DNA of 42,563 nucleotides from Thermoanaerobaculia bacterium (GTDB lineage: Bacteria; Acidobacteriota; Thermoanaerobaculia; Thermoanaerobaculales; Sulfomarinibacteraceae), in assembly GCA_027061805.1 (NCBI GenBank), contig JAMOWA010000068.1, positions 195,660 through 238,222 on the forward strand, given 5' to 3'. The notes beneath the pieces were generated by a model. That model was given only the letters and a program-made list of their open reading frames with translations. It made no database searches and had not been told where the DNA came from. A program made the translations under genes and the position numbers. Below are positions 1-8,057 of the stretch, in pieces. How positions within the stretch are numbered: the stretch's first letter is position 1; every line of letters begins with the position of its first letter.

Positions 1-1467
1 GAGCGGGGCCTCCAGGAGTCCCTGCGCACCGAGATGGAGGAGCTGGAGGCGGCGCTGGGCGAGGCCTCGCGGGTGCTGGTGGAGGCCGAGCAGGAGCGGG
101 CCCGGACCGCGGCGGTGGAGCAGTCGCTCGGGGAGGAGCTCGGGCGGCTCGAGCGGGAGCTGGAGTCCCTGGAGGCGGAACGGGAGCGGAACCTCGGGGA
201 GCGGGACGAGGCCGCCCGGCGGCGCGAGCAGGTGGGCCGGGAGGTGGAGGAGCTCGAGCGGCGGGTGACGGATGCGGAGGCGGCCGTGGACGCGGCGGTG
301 GCGACGGTGGAGGAGCGGCGGACGGAGGCCTCCGAGGCGCTTCGCGAGCTGGACCACTGGAAGGCCGAGGAACGGCTCGCGCGAGAGCGGCTGGAGGCGG
401 CCAGGGCGGAGGCCGCCCGGGTGGAGAGCCAGCGGAAGGAGCTCGACGACCGGCTGGAGGCGCTGGACACCGAGTCGCGGCAGCTCGTGGAACGTCTGGA
501 GGACACCGAACGGGAGGTGGTCCAGTCCCGGGCGCGGCTGGTGGAGGAGCAGGGGCTCCTGGCGGGGGCCCGGGAGCAGGAGAGGCGGCTCTCCGAGGGG
601 GTCCAGGAGATCACCCAGCGGGTCGAACGCCTGGAGCGGGAGGTGGCCTCCCGACGGAGCGAGCACGACGCGGTACGGACCCGGCTCCACGAGCAGGAGG
701 TGGAGGAGGCCCGCCTCGCCGCGGAGCGGGAGGCCCTGGAAGGCGCCATCGCGGCCGACGTGGGGGCCTCACTGGAGGAGCTGGCACGGGCCGAGCCCCC
801 CGAGGATGCGGAGGTCGAGGAGCTTCGCGAGGCCGTGGAGGCCGACCGGGCGAAGCTGGAGAAGATGGGGCCGGTGAACCTCCTGGCGCTCCAGGAGGTG
901 GAGGAGCTGTCGGAACGGTCCGGCTTCCTCCACGAGCAGCGGGAGGACCTGGTGGCGTCACTCAGGACGCTCGGCGAGACGATCCGGGAGATCGACGCCA
1001 CCTGCATGGAGCGCTTCGTGGAGACCTTCGAGAAGGTCAACGCGGTGTTCGCCGAGACCTTCTCCCATCTCTTCGGTGGCGGCACGGCCCGCCTGGACCT
1101 CGCGGACGAGGACGACCCCCTGGAGTCGGGCATCCTCATCACCGCCCAGCCGCCCGGCAAGAAGAACCAGTCCGTCCAGCTGCTCTCCGGCGGGGAGAAG
1201 GCGCTCACGGCGCTCTCCCTGCTGATCGCGCTGTTCCGCATCAAGCCCTCGCCCTTCTGCATCCTGGACGAGGTGGACGCCCCGCTGGACGACGCCAACG
1301 TGGAGCGCCTGGCCGAGCTCGTGCGGGCCATGGCCGACCACACGCAGTTCGTGCTCATCACCCACAACCGGCGCACCATGACCCGTGCCGACGTGCTCTA
1401 CGGTGTCACCATGGAGGAGGCCGGCGTCTCCAGGATCGTCTCCGTCCGCATGGAGGACATGGCCTGA
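1..1467 (+). CDS. smc: Chromosome segregation protein SMC, C-terminal part (5' truncated by window)
   Basis: The reading frame is open from base 1, so the N-terminal ATPase half and hinge lie outside the window; 488 residues are visible. The first ~290 residues are a Glu/Arg/Leu-rich coiled coil with no prolines, as in the returning SMC arm. A globular head follows. It carries the ABC signature LSGGEKALTALSLL (about residues 395-408), Walker B with D-loop (FCILDEVDAPLDDANV, about 419-434) and the H-loop FVLITHNRRTM. SMC dimerises and, with ScpA/ScpB, condenses and segregates the origin region after loading at ParB-parS. The gene ends 47 bases before the next start. Identity is secure because the D-loop 'DAPLDDANV' is characteristic of SMC rather than RecN or SbcC. 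Confidence 0.96.
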   Translation, partial: ERGLQESLRTEMEELEAALGEASRVLVEAEQERARTAAVEQSLGEELGRLERELESLEAERERNLGERDEAARRREQVGREVEELERRVTDAEAAVDAAVATVEERRTEASEALRELDHWKAEERLARERLEAARAEAARVESQRKELDDRLEALDTESRQLVERLEDTEREVVQSRARLVEEQGLLAGAREQERRLSEGVQEITQRVERLEREVASRRSEHDAVRTRLHEQEVEEARLAAEREALEGAIAADVGASLEELARAEPPEDAEVEELREAVEADRAKLEKMGPVNLLALQEVEELSERSGFLHEQREDLVASLRTLGETIREIDATCMERFVETFEKVNAVFAETFSHLFGGGTARLDLADEDDPLESGILITAQPPGKKNQSVQLLSGGEKALTALSLLIALFRIKPSPFCILDEVDAPLDDANVERLAELVRAMADHTQFVLITHNRRTMTRADVLYGVTMEEAGVSRIVSVRMEDMA

Positions 1468-1501
1468 GTACCAGCTGGATTCCGGTGTGCCCTAGAACTG
1501 C

Positions 1502-1507
1502 TAACAT
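1502..1507 (+). promoter_or_regulatory. -10 box TAACAT for a leaderless start at 1515
   Basis: TAACAT is followed by seven bases and then ATG. This is the same geometry as several other genes in the window, so transcription would begin at or next to the start codon. No convincing -35 box was seen. Confidence 0.4.
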
Positions 1508-1514
1508 CGGAAGC

Positions 1515-3251
1515 ATGACCTCTGCTGCGTCAAAGCTCCTTGTGGTGGTGGCTGCCATCCCATTGGTGGTGGCAGCGCTTACATTGGACCCGCAGAGTTT
1601 CTTCTCAGGGGATGCCGGCATCAAGTACCTCCAGGCGCGGGCCTTCACAGGCCCTGGTGAGTGGCCCAGGGCCATAAGCTGGCCCGCGGCGGACGTGGAT
1701 CCCGGGATGCGCTGGCTACCGCTCGCCCTGGTTCCCTTGCACGGTCGGCCCGTGTCGTTCTTTTCCTACCCGTATCCCCTGATGGTTGCGGTGCTCGTGC
1801 CCGCTGCGGGATATTCTTCGCTTCGGATTGTGTCTATGATTGCGGCACTGCTCGCCGCGTGGTTGACCGGGCTCCTCACCCGACGGTTAGGTGGTGGTCG
1901 GGAAACAGCCTGGCTAGCAACAGCAATGGCCCTCGTGGCGACGCCCCTTGCATTTTATGGCGCGGCTATCTGGGAGCACTCCCTCTTCGCGGTGATGTTC
2001 CTCAGCTGTCTATTGGTGGTTGCCCGTGCCCTCAAGGAGGAGGCGGTGGGGAGATGGTGGGTACTCGTGGGTTTGCTTGCAGGACTGGCGGGTTGGATTC
2101 GATCCGAGGGTTTCATCCTATTGGCACTGGTGGGCATACCTCTGGTGATACTTCGGCGGAGTCGTGTCTGGGCTGCCGCTGTGGCCGCTGGAGGGGCCGT
2201 CGGTGGTCTTGTCATTGGGGCTTGGGGCCAGCACCTCACCTTGGGAGCCTGGCTCCCGTTGCACTTGACCGCCCATGTGACACGGCGGGGTGTCTTCTCC
2301 GGTCCCTTCCTCGAGACCCGCTGGAGCACGGTCCGGACCATCTTCGCACCCGACCCATGGTGCGCGCTGGCGGTGGCGGCCTGGACCGTGGCGCTGGTGG
2401 TGGCGGTGCGGTCCCGGGACGACCGGGCGGCGGCCGCGGCGCGGACGGGGGGCCTGGTGGCGGTGGGATCGGCGCTGGTGGCGGCCGTGGTGGCCCCCGC
2501 CGTCCGGGTCCTCATGGGCAGCTCCCCCGCCGAGGCCTTTCCGGTGGCGTCGGCCACGGCGGCGTGGGTGGCCCTCTCGGCGGTTCCCCTGGTGCTGGCC
2601 GTGGGCGGGGGATCCCACACGGCGTCGGGAATCCGGGTGCGCCGGGTCGTGGGGTCGGCCGCCGCCCTCTACACCCTGGCCTACGTGGTGGGCAGCCCGC
2701 TCGGCGGGGCCTTCCAGTGGGGGGGGCGGATCTTCCTGCCCGTGGCCCTGGTGCTGGCCGCGCTGCTGGCCGCGGGCCTGGGGAGGAAGCTCGCGGGGGA
2801 CCGCGTCGCAACCCTGGCGGTGGCGGCCGCCGTGGCGGCGGGGGTGGCCGTCCAGCTCCTGGGCCTGGCCTTCCTGGCCCACGTCACACGGGGCCACCGG
2901 GAGTTCACCCGGACCCTGGAACGCACCACCGCGGACGGCGAGGTCGTGGTCACGGACACCCACTATCTCCCCGAGCTGGGGGCGCCGCTCTGGGAGAGGC
3001 GCCGGTTCCTCCTCCTCCGGGGCCCGGAGGACCCCCCCGACCTGGTGGCGCGCCTCGCCGGGGCTGGAATCGGGGAGTGGACCTGGGCCTCCTGCGACGA
3101 TTCCAACCTCGGTCTGACCGCCCCGGTGCGGGCGGCGGCCGCCGGCGGGGGCTGGGAGATCACGGCCCTCCGGACGGTGCGGACCGGCGGAAGGACCCTG
3201 ACCCTGCTCCGCTTCAGCCGGCCGGGGTCCCCGACCGGTCCAGACGGCTGA
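1515..3251 (+). CDS. Polytopic membrane protein, probable GT-C type glycosyltransferase
   Basis: 578 residues. The N-terminus is a hydrophobic helix followed by a loop containing SGDAGIKYLQARAF, which resembles the acidic first loop of lipid-linked-sugar (GT-C / family 39-like) transferases. About ten further hydrophobic helices follow, and then a soluble C-terminal segment from about residue 470. I chose ATG 1515 because a -10-like TAACAT sits seven bases upstream; an in-frame GTG at 1485 would add ten residues. The probable role is transfer of a sugar from a polyprenyl-phosphate donor on the outer face of the inner membrane, inferred from topology only. The first ~800 bases use many A/T-ending codons while the rest is almost entirely G/C-ending. 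The 3' end overlaps the convergent gene by 38 bases. Confidence 0.7.
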   Translation: MTSAASKLLVVVAAIPLVVAALTLDPQSFFSGDAGIKYLQARAFTGPGEWPRAISWPAADVDPGMRWLPLALVPLHGRPVSFFSYPYPLMVAVLVPAAGYSSLRIVSMIAALLAAWLTGLLTRRLGGGRETAWLATAMALVATPLAFYGAAIWEHSLFAVMFLSCLLVVARALKEEAVGRWWVLVGLLAGLAGWIRSEGFILLALVGIPLVILRRSRVWAAAVAAGGAVGGLVIGAWGQHLTLGAWLPLHLTAHVTRRGVFSGPFLETRWSTVRTIFAPDPWCALAVAAWTVALVVAVRSRDDRAAAAARTGGLVAVGSALVAAVVAPAVRVLMGSSPAEAFPVASATAAWVALSAVPLVLAVGGGSHTASGIRVRRVVGSAAALYTLAYVVGSPLGGAFQWGGRIFLPVALVLAALLAAGLGRKLAGDRVATLAVAAAVAAGVAVQLLGLAFLAHVTRGHREFTRTLERTTADGEVVVTDTHYLPELGAPLWERRRFLLLRGPEDPPDLVARLAGAGIGEWTWASCDDSNLGLTAPVRAAAAGGGWEITALRTVRTGGRTLTLLRFSRPGSPTGPDG

Positions 3252-3540
3252 CCTCCACGACCGTGCCGTCCCCGTCCCGCCGGCAGGTGATCTCGACGGT
3301 CCCGTCGGCCAGGGGCTGGCGGAACACGGAGCGGACCACCCTGGCCCCGGACAGGATGTCGGCAGCTTCCTCCAGGGACGGAGTCTCCCCCACGGTGCAG
3401 TCGTAGAACCCCCCGGCCTCCAGCGAGGCCACCGTGCAGGCCCGCTGGGGGTCGCCCAGGGGCAGCATGGCGAGGTCCTCGGCGGCCGCACCGGCCGCAC
3501 CGAGCACCAGCATCGCCGTCACCAGAAACCTGCCCGTCAT
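3214..3540 (-). CDS. Small secreted protein of unknown function
   Basis: 108 residues. An N-terminal signal peptide (MTGRFLVTAMLVLGAAGAAA, then ED) predicts export. The mature part contains three cysteines (QRACTV, YDCTVG, EITCRR) and reads like a compact periplasmic beta-rich domain. ATG 3540 is chosen because a GGAG ribosome-binding motif lies about ten bases upstream and the signal peptide starts exactly there; the longer frame beginning at 3774 reads through repeat DNA. It is convergent with the membrane protein gene and overlaps its 3' end by 38 bases. I recognise no family. Confidence 0.6.
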   Translation of the reverse strand: MTGRFLVTAMLVLGAAGAAAEDLAMLPLGDPQRACTVASLEAGGFYDCTVGETPSLEEAADILSGARVVRSVFRQPLADGTVEITCRRDGDGTVVEVSRLDRSGTPAG

Positions 3541-3604
3541 GCCGCATCTCCATCGTGTCGCCCGGCGCCACTGTACCACCCGGCGGCCGCCGGCCCGGAC
3601 GTTC

Positions 3605-3632
3605 GTGAAACGTGAAACGTGAAACGTGAAAC
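3605..3632 (+). repeat. (GTGAAAC)4 heptamer array
   Basis: Four exact head-to-tail copies of the 7-mer. The unit is identical to the right half of the parS palindrome GTTTCACGTGAAAC, but here all copies are in direct orientation. Confidence 0.9.
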
Positions 3633-3864
3633 GAAAGAGGGTGAGGACGTTGGGACGTGAGGAGGTTGGGAGGTTAGGACGTGAGGTCGTCAGGACGTCC
3701 ACTCGCGATTCTGTGCAGGCCCGCGAGGTACGGCAGTCCACCCGGGCTTTCCTCTTCACCCTGCACTTTTTCACCTCTTCACCTCCTCACGCCCTCACGT
3801 CCTGACTTTCTCCAGGGACCGCGGCGCCGCCGCCCTCCGCCGCCGTTCCCCGCCATGGGCGCGT

Positions 3865-3870
3865 TACAAT
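3865..3870 (+). promoter_or_regulatory. -10 box TACAAT of the greA-like gene
   Basis: An isolated A/T-rich hexamer in very GC-rich DNA, 37 bases before the start codon. A good Shine-Dalgarno GGGAGG lies at 3896-3901, seven bases from ATG 3908. No clear -35 box. Confidence 0.5.
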
Positions 3871-3907
3871 CTTCCGGCGTCCCCACGGGGGCGCCGGGAG
3901 GTTCTGC

Positions 3908-6019
3908 ATGGCTGAAGAGGCTGCGGTGCTCACCGCCATGTCCGCCGCCATCGGGGAGGAGGACTGGGACCGCGTGGAGGAGCTCTGGCTGGATGCCCTC
4001 GGTGGCGATCCCATCCCCGTGGGCGGGCTGCTCGAGGCCCGCCGCCTCCTGTGGAAGGCCGGGCGGAAGAGCCAGGCCCGGACCCTCCTGGAGCTCCTGG
4101 CGGAGTCGCTGGAGGAGCGGGGTGACGCAGAGGGTGCGCTGGCCGCACTGCGGGAGCTGGTCCGGCTGACGGAGAAGCCCGGCGAGGAGCTCCAGGGGAG
4201 GCTGGAGGCGGCGCTGCGGCGGGTGCGGGAGGGGAGCCCCTCGCTCGAGAAGGTCCTGGAGGCCAACCCCATCCGCGGGGCGCGGAAGCCGCTCGAGGCG
4301 CTGGAGACGGTGGAGCGGTGGCTGGACCACGACGAGGGCACGGTGGTGGAGGTTCGCGGCCAGGGCGTGGGCCGGGTGGCGGACGTGAACCTGGAGCTCG
4401 ACTCCCTGAAGGTGGACGTGGGAAAGGCCCGCCCGGTCACGGTGCCGTTCGGGGCGGTCTCCAAGTACCTGAGGATCCTCCCGGAGGGCTCGTTCCTCCA
4501 CCGGAAGGTGACGGACCCCGAAGAGCTGGCCGCCTTCGTGGAGGCGAAGCCGGGCGAGGCGCTCGTGGAGGTCCTGGAGAGCCTGGAGGGCCCGGCGGAC
4601 GTGGCCGCCATCAAGGAGGCACTGGACGGCCTCCTGCCCCCGGCGCGGTGGACGGCCTGGTGGGGGAAGGCGAGGAAGCACCCCCGTGTGGTGAGCTCCG
4701 GTTCCGGCTCGCGGCTCCGCTACACCGTGGCCGCGGAGGCAGGAGAGGCCGCGGAGGCCCTCCTCGGGGAGCTGCGCTCCACCCCGCCGCAGGACAGGCT
4801 CCCGCTGGCCCGGCGCCTGGCGGCGCGGGGGCGGGACGAGGCCCGGGCCGTGGCGGAGATCCTCGAGGCCTCGCTCTCCGGGCTGGAGGCCTCGGACCCG
4901 GGTCTCGCCTGGGAGACGGCCCTCTACCTCGAGGGCCTGCCGGGAGCCGGCGAGGCCGCCCTGGCGTGCCGGGATCGGCTCGTGGCGGCCACGCCCCCGC
5001 TGGAGCTGTTGCAGGGTGTGAAGGAACGGACGGCACGGCTGCAGGGCCTGAAGGCGTACCGGGAGGCACGGCCGGACGGGTGGCCCGAGATCTGGGCCCA
5101 GTGGCTCCTCCACGAGGAGCACCCGGCGGTGCTCGACGAGATCGCCACCGCCCTGGTGGCGGGGGGGCGGGAGGACCTCCTGGACGCCTCCCTGGAGGTG
5201 GTGTTCCGGAACCCCGTGACCCATGCCGGTCAGTTCATCTGGGCCTGCGAGGCCATGGTGCGGGAGGACGCGCCGGAGCCACTGGCCCGCCGCATGACGC
5301 CGTCGGTTCTCGAGCGGCTCCCGGACACGCTGACCCGGAAGGAGTTCTCGCCGTACCGCTCCCGGGCCAAGGCGCTCCTGGACGGCGGGCAGGTGGCGGT
5401 CCGCCTGATCCTGGAGAGGGCCACGCCGGAGCAGGCCCGGCGGTTCGTGGAGCGGGTGCGGCGGGCCAGCGGTGTGGAGCCCCAGCGGGTGCGCCTCCTG
5501 GAGCAGGCGCTGGCCCAGATCAAGGGGCGCGAGCCCCAGCAGGTGGACACCTCGTCGCTGCTCGTGGCGACGCAGGAAGCCGTGGAGGCCAGACGGGCCG
5601 AGCTCAAGCAGCTGCTGGAGGTGGAGATCCCCAGGACCCTCAAGGGCATCAACGCGGCGGCCGCGGAGGGGGACCTCCGGGAGAACTTCGAGTACCACAT
5701 GCTCCGGGACCGGCAGGAGCTCCTCTCGGCGAAGGCCGCGAAGATCCAGCGGGATCTCGGGCGGGTCCTGGTCCTCGAGCCCGGTGCGGCGGACACGTCG
5801 AGCGTGAACATCGGGACCGTGGTGCACCTGGAGGCGGAGGACGGAACGCCCCTGGAGCCCCTGACCATCCTGGGTCAGTGGGACGCGGACGTGGAGCGGA
5901 GGATCTACGCCAACGGGAGCGGCCTCGCCCAGAGGCTCCTGGGCCGGAAGGTGGGCGACACCGTGGAGGTGGACGGCGTGAGCGCCCGCATCACCCGGAT
6001 CGAGGCCTGGCCCGCCTGA
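3908..6019 (+). CDS. Long GreA/GreB-type transcription elongation factor with large N-terminal extension
   Basis: 703 residues, against about 158 for classical GreA. The last ~155 residues match GreA: a charged antiparallel coiled coil with the tip motif AAAEGDLRENFEYHMLRD, then an FKBP-like beta domain (IGTVVHLEAEDG to VGDTVEVDGVSARI). The two tip acids that position Mg2+ for transcript cleavage in GreA are kept (D589 and E592). The N-terminal ~550 residues are mostly helical, with TPR-like repeats near the start and a small beta region about residues 140-180 (TVVEVRGQGVGRVADVNLELD). Long GreA proteins are known in Chlamydiae and some other phyla. The likely role is rescue of backtracked RNA polymerase; the extension's role is unknown. 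ATG 3908 is set by GGGAGG. A single-gene unit convergent with the symporter. Confidence 0.85.
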   Translation: MAEEAAVLTAMSAAIGEEDWDRVEELWLDALGGDPIPVGGLLEARRLLWKAGRKSQARTLLELLAESLEERGDAEGALAALRELVRLTEKPGEELQGRLEAALRRVREGSPSLEKVLEANPIRGARKPLEALETVERWLDHDEGTVVEVRGQGVGRVADVNLELDSLKVDVGKARPVTVPFGAVSKYLRILPEGSFLHRKVTDPEELAAFVEAKPGEALVEVLESLEGPADVAAIKEALDGLLPPARWTAWWGKARKHPRVVSSGSGSRLRYTVAAEAGEAAEALLGELRSTPPQDRLPLARRLAARGRDEARAVAEILEASLSGLEASDPGLAWETALYLEGLPGAGEAALACRDRLVAATPPLELLQGVKERTARLQGLKAYREARPDGWPEIWAQWLLHEEHPAVLDEIATALVAGGREDLLDASLEVVFRNPVTHAGQFIWACEAMVREDAPEPLARRMTPSVLERLPDTLTRKEFSPYRSRAKALLDGGQVAVRLILERATPEQARRFVERVRRASGVEPQRVRLLEQALAQIKGREPQQVDTSSLLVATQEAVEARRAELKQLLEVEIPRTLKGINAAAAEGDLRENFEYHMLRDRQELLSAKAAKIQRDLGRVLVLEPGAADTSSVNIGTVVHLEAEDGTPLEPLTILGQWDADVERRIYANGSGLAQRLLGRKVGDTVEVDGVSARITRIEAWPA

Positions 6020-6119
6020 GCCGTCCATCCATGAAACGCGAGCCCGTTGCAAGAGTCCTGGATCGAGGTGGATTCCCGCGGCATCGGTCCCCACTCCTCC
6101 CCGGGCGGGCGGGAGTCCC

Positions 6120-7862
6120 CTACCGCACCGGGTCCGTCTTGCCCTCGGCCTGGTAGGCCTTCAGCCAGCCCCTGACGCTGCCGGTGAGCAGCAGGATGGA
6201 GAGCAGGTTGGGGATGGTCATGAGCCCCAGGGCCACGTCACCGAAGCTCCAGACCAGCTCCAGCGAGTAGACCGCCCCCAGGAAGTGCATCACGCAGAAG
6301 AAGACCCTGTAGGGCGTGATCCACCGTGGGCCGAAGAGGTAGAGCACCGAGCGGTCGCCGTAGTAGGACCAGCTGATGGCGGTGGACAGGCCGAAGAGGA
6401 AGACCGCCAGGGTCACCAGCAGGTGCCCGTGGCCCCCGGCGATGGACCCCAGCCCCCGCTGGAAGGCCCAGGCCGTGAGCGGCGAGCCGTTCTGTGCGGC
6501 CCTCCCCTCCAGCACCAGGGATCCCTTCACGGGCCGGCCCTCCCCGTCCAGGAGCCGGGCCGAGGCCACGTCCCCCGGCCGGTCCCCCGGGATCTCCAGG
6601 AAGCCGGAGAAGGCCCCCTCCACCCGGTGGAGCACGGGGTCGGCGGCGAGAAGGAGCCGGGCGTCGTCCACGGTGGCATGGTTCCGCACCAGGACGAGGC
6701 CGTCCACCTGGCCGTCCCGCACCGCGAACCGGCCGGCGGCCATGTCCTCCTCGCGGACCACGCCGCCGGGCTGGACCTCCGCCCCCGGCACCATGGCCGT
6801 CACCGCCGCCTGCTGGTTGAGCACCACCCGCTGCTCCTGCTTGTCGTGCCACACGCCGGTGGTGAGGATCACCAGGGCCGTCATGGTGCAGATGAGGAGG
6901 GTGTCGATGAAGGGCCCCAGCATGGCCACCACGCCCTCTCGGATGGGCTCGTCGGTCCTGGCCGCGGCGTGGGCGATGGGTGCCGAGCCCTGGCCGGACT
7001 CGTTGGAGAAGAGCCCCCGCTTGACGCCCCAGGTGAGCATGAAGATGAAGCCCGCCCCGGCGAAGCCCCCGATCCCGGCCGCCGGCGTGAAGGCCGACGC
7101 CACGATCTGGCCCAGGGTCCCCGGCACGGAACGGAAGTTCACCAGCAGCACGGCCAGGCCCGAGCCCACGTAGAGCGCCGCCATGAAGGGCACCAGCCTG
7201 GAGGTCACCCGGCCGATGCGCCGGATCCCGCCCAGGATCACCGCCGCCACCAGGGAGGCCATCACGAGGCCCGTGATCCAGGTGGGGATCCCCAGGTCTT
7301 GGCGGAACTGGTCGGCCACGGTGAAGGACTGCACCGCGTTGCCGGAGCCGAAGGAGGAGATGACGGCGAAGGCGGCGAAGGCCACCGCCAGGGGCCTGAA
7401 GGCCTTCCCCAGCCCGCGCTCGATGGAGTACATGGGGCCGCCCGCGGCCGAGCCCCCGGGAAGGATGATCCGGTAGCGGATCCCCAGGGTGCACTCGGTG
7501 AACTTCAGTGCCATGCCGAAGACCGCCGTCACCCACATCCAGAAGACGGCGCCGGGCCCGCCATAGTGGATGGCCGTGGCCACGCCGGCGATGTTGCCGA
7601 TGCCCACGGTGGCGGACAGCGCCGTGGTGAGCGCCTGGAAGTGGGAGAGGTCCCCATCGTGCTCCGGGTCGTCGTAGTCGCCGCGAACCACCCGGAGCCC
7701 GTGCAGGAAGAGCCGCACCTGTACCCAGCCGAGCCTGAACGTGGTGACGATTCCCGTCCCCACCAGGAGCACGACGATCAGGGGCAGCGCTTCCGGCCAC
7801 CCCCACACGATGTCGTTGAGGCCGAAGATCACCTCGCGCGCCAGCTCGTACAACCGACCCAT
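6120..7862 (-). CDS. AgcS-family sodium:alanine/glycine symporter with extra soluble insertion
   Basis: 580 residues. Family hallmarks are TALSATVGIGNIAGVATAIHYGGPGAVFWMW, quoted here only as its conserved core GIGNIAGVA, then a FTECTLGIRYR segment, the GGPMYSIERGLG motif and TWGVKRGLFSNESGQGSAP. These belong to the APC-superfamily Na+/amino acid symporters with about eleven membrane helices in the inner membrane. Residues ~338-460, between the GVW end of one helix and LTAWAFQRGLG of the next, form a hydrophilic stretch of about 120 residues absent from typical ~450-490-residue AgcS proteins. ATG 7862 is preceded by GGGGGAGG; an upstream in-frame ATG at 7913 has no such signal. It is divergent from the DUF4388 gene. 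The substrate is probably alanine or glycine, by family only. Confidence 0.9.
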   Translation of the reverse strand: MGRLYELAREVIFGLNDIVWGWPEALPLIVVLLVGTGIVTTFRLGWVQVRLFLHGLRVVRGDYDDPEHDGDLSHFQALTTALSATVGIGNIAGVATAIHYGGPGAVFWMWVTAVFGMALKFTECTLGIRYRIILPGGSAAGGPMYSIERGLGKAFRPLAVAFAAFAVISSFGSGNAVQSFTVADQFRQDLGIPTWITGLVMASLVAAVILGGIRRIGRVTSRLVPFMAALYVGSGLAVLLVNFRSVPGTLGQIVASAFTPAAGIGGFAGAGFIFMLTWGVKRGLFSNESGQGSAPIAHAAARTDEPIREGVVAMLGPFIDTLLICTMTALVILTTGVWHDKQEQRVVLNQQAAVTAMVPGAEVQPGGVVREEDMAAGRFAVRDGQVDGLVLVRNHATVDDARLLLAADPVLHRVEGAFSGFLEIPGDRPGDVASARLLDGEGRPVKGSLVLEGRAAQNGSPLTAWAFQRGLGSIAGGHGHLLVTLAVFLFGLSTAISWSYYGDRSVLYLFGPRWITPYRVFFCVMHFLGAVYSLELVWSFGDVALGLMTIPNLLSILLLTGSVRGWLKAYQAEGKTDPVR

Positions 7863-7965
7863 GTGCCTCCCCCGCCCCCGTCTCCGGGACCACCGCCACA
7901 TGGTACACGACACGCAGAGGTATCACGATCTGAGACAGGCACAGCATGCCCATCGGCACCGCTGC

Positions 7966-7971
7966 TATAGT
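7966..7971 (+). promoter_or_regulatory. -10 box TATAGT of the DUF4388 gene
   Basis: A near-consensus hexamer in the 195-base divergent region between the symporter and the DUF4388 gene, about 87 bases before GTG 8058. No good -35 at the expected spacing. Confidence 0.45.
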
Positions 7972-8057
7972 TCATTGCAGGAGCGGACACTCCCGTGGAG
8001 GGTCGTGCCGGGGAGGGTCCGCGGGGAAATCCGGAGAAACCATCCAGGGAGCAGAAC

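Larger units (their letters stand above)
3541..3907. repeat. Intergenic repeat site I (modules A and B)
   Basis: There is no gene here. Bases 3605-3632 are four perfect tandem copies of GTGAAAC. They are followed by GAAAGAGGGTGAGGACGT and a purine-rich G(A/T)CGTGAGGAGGTT-like tract to about 3700 (module B). Between 3761 and 3806 the same kind of tract occurs on the opposite strand (TTCACCTCTTCACCTCCTCA and onward), so the site is bounded by imperfect inverted copies of module B around about 60 bases. The greA promoter follows at 3865. Confidence 0.75.

Noticed and set aside
1485-1514. Upstream GTG start for the first membrane protein
   Set aside because: The added ten residues overlap the -10 box and no ribosome-binding site precedes the GTG.
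3779-6094. Long antisense reading frame (771 codons) opposite the greA-like gene
   Set aside because: It is a shadow of the G/C-biased codons on the other strand, with no ribosome-binding site and a Gly/Arg/Leu-rich product. The plus-strand protein has a clear family match.
6020-6119. Bidirectional terminator between the greA-like and symporter genes
   Set aside because: Only a weak, interrupted stem (ACTCCTCCC / GGCGGGAGT) and no T-run on either side.
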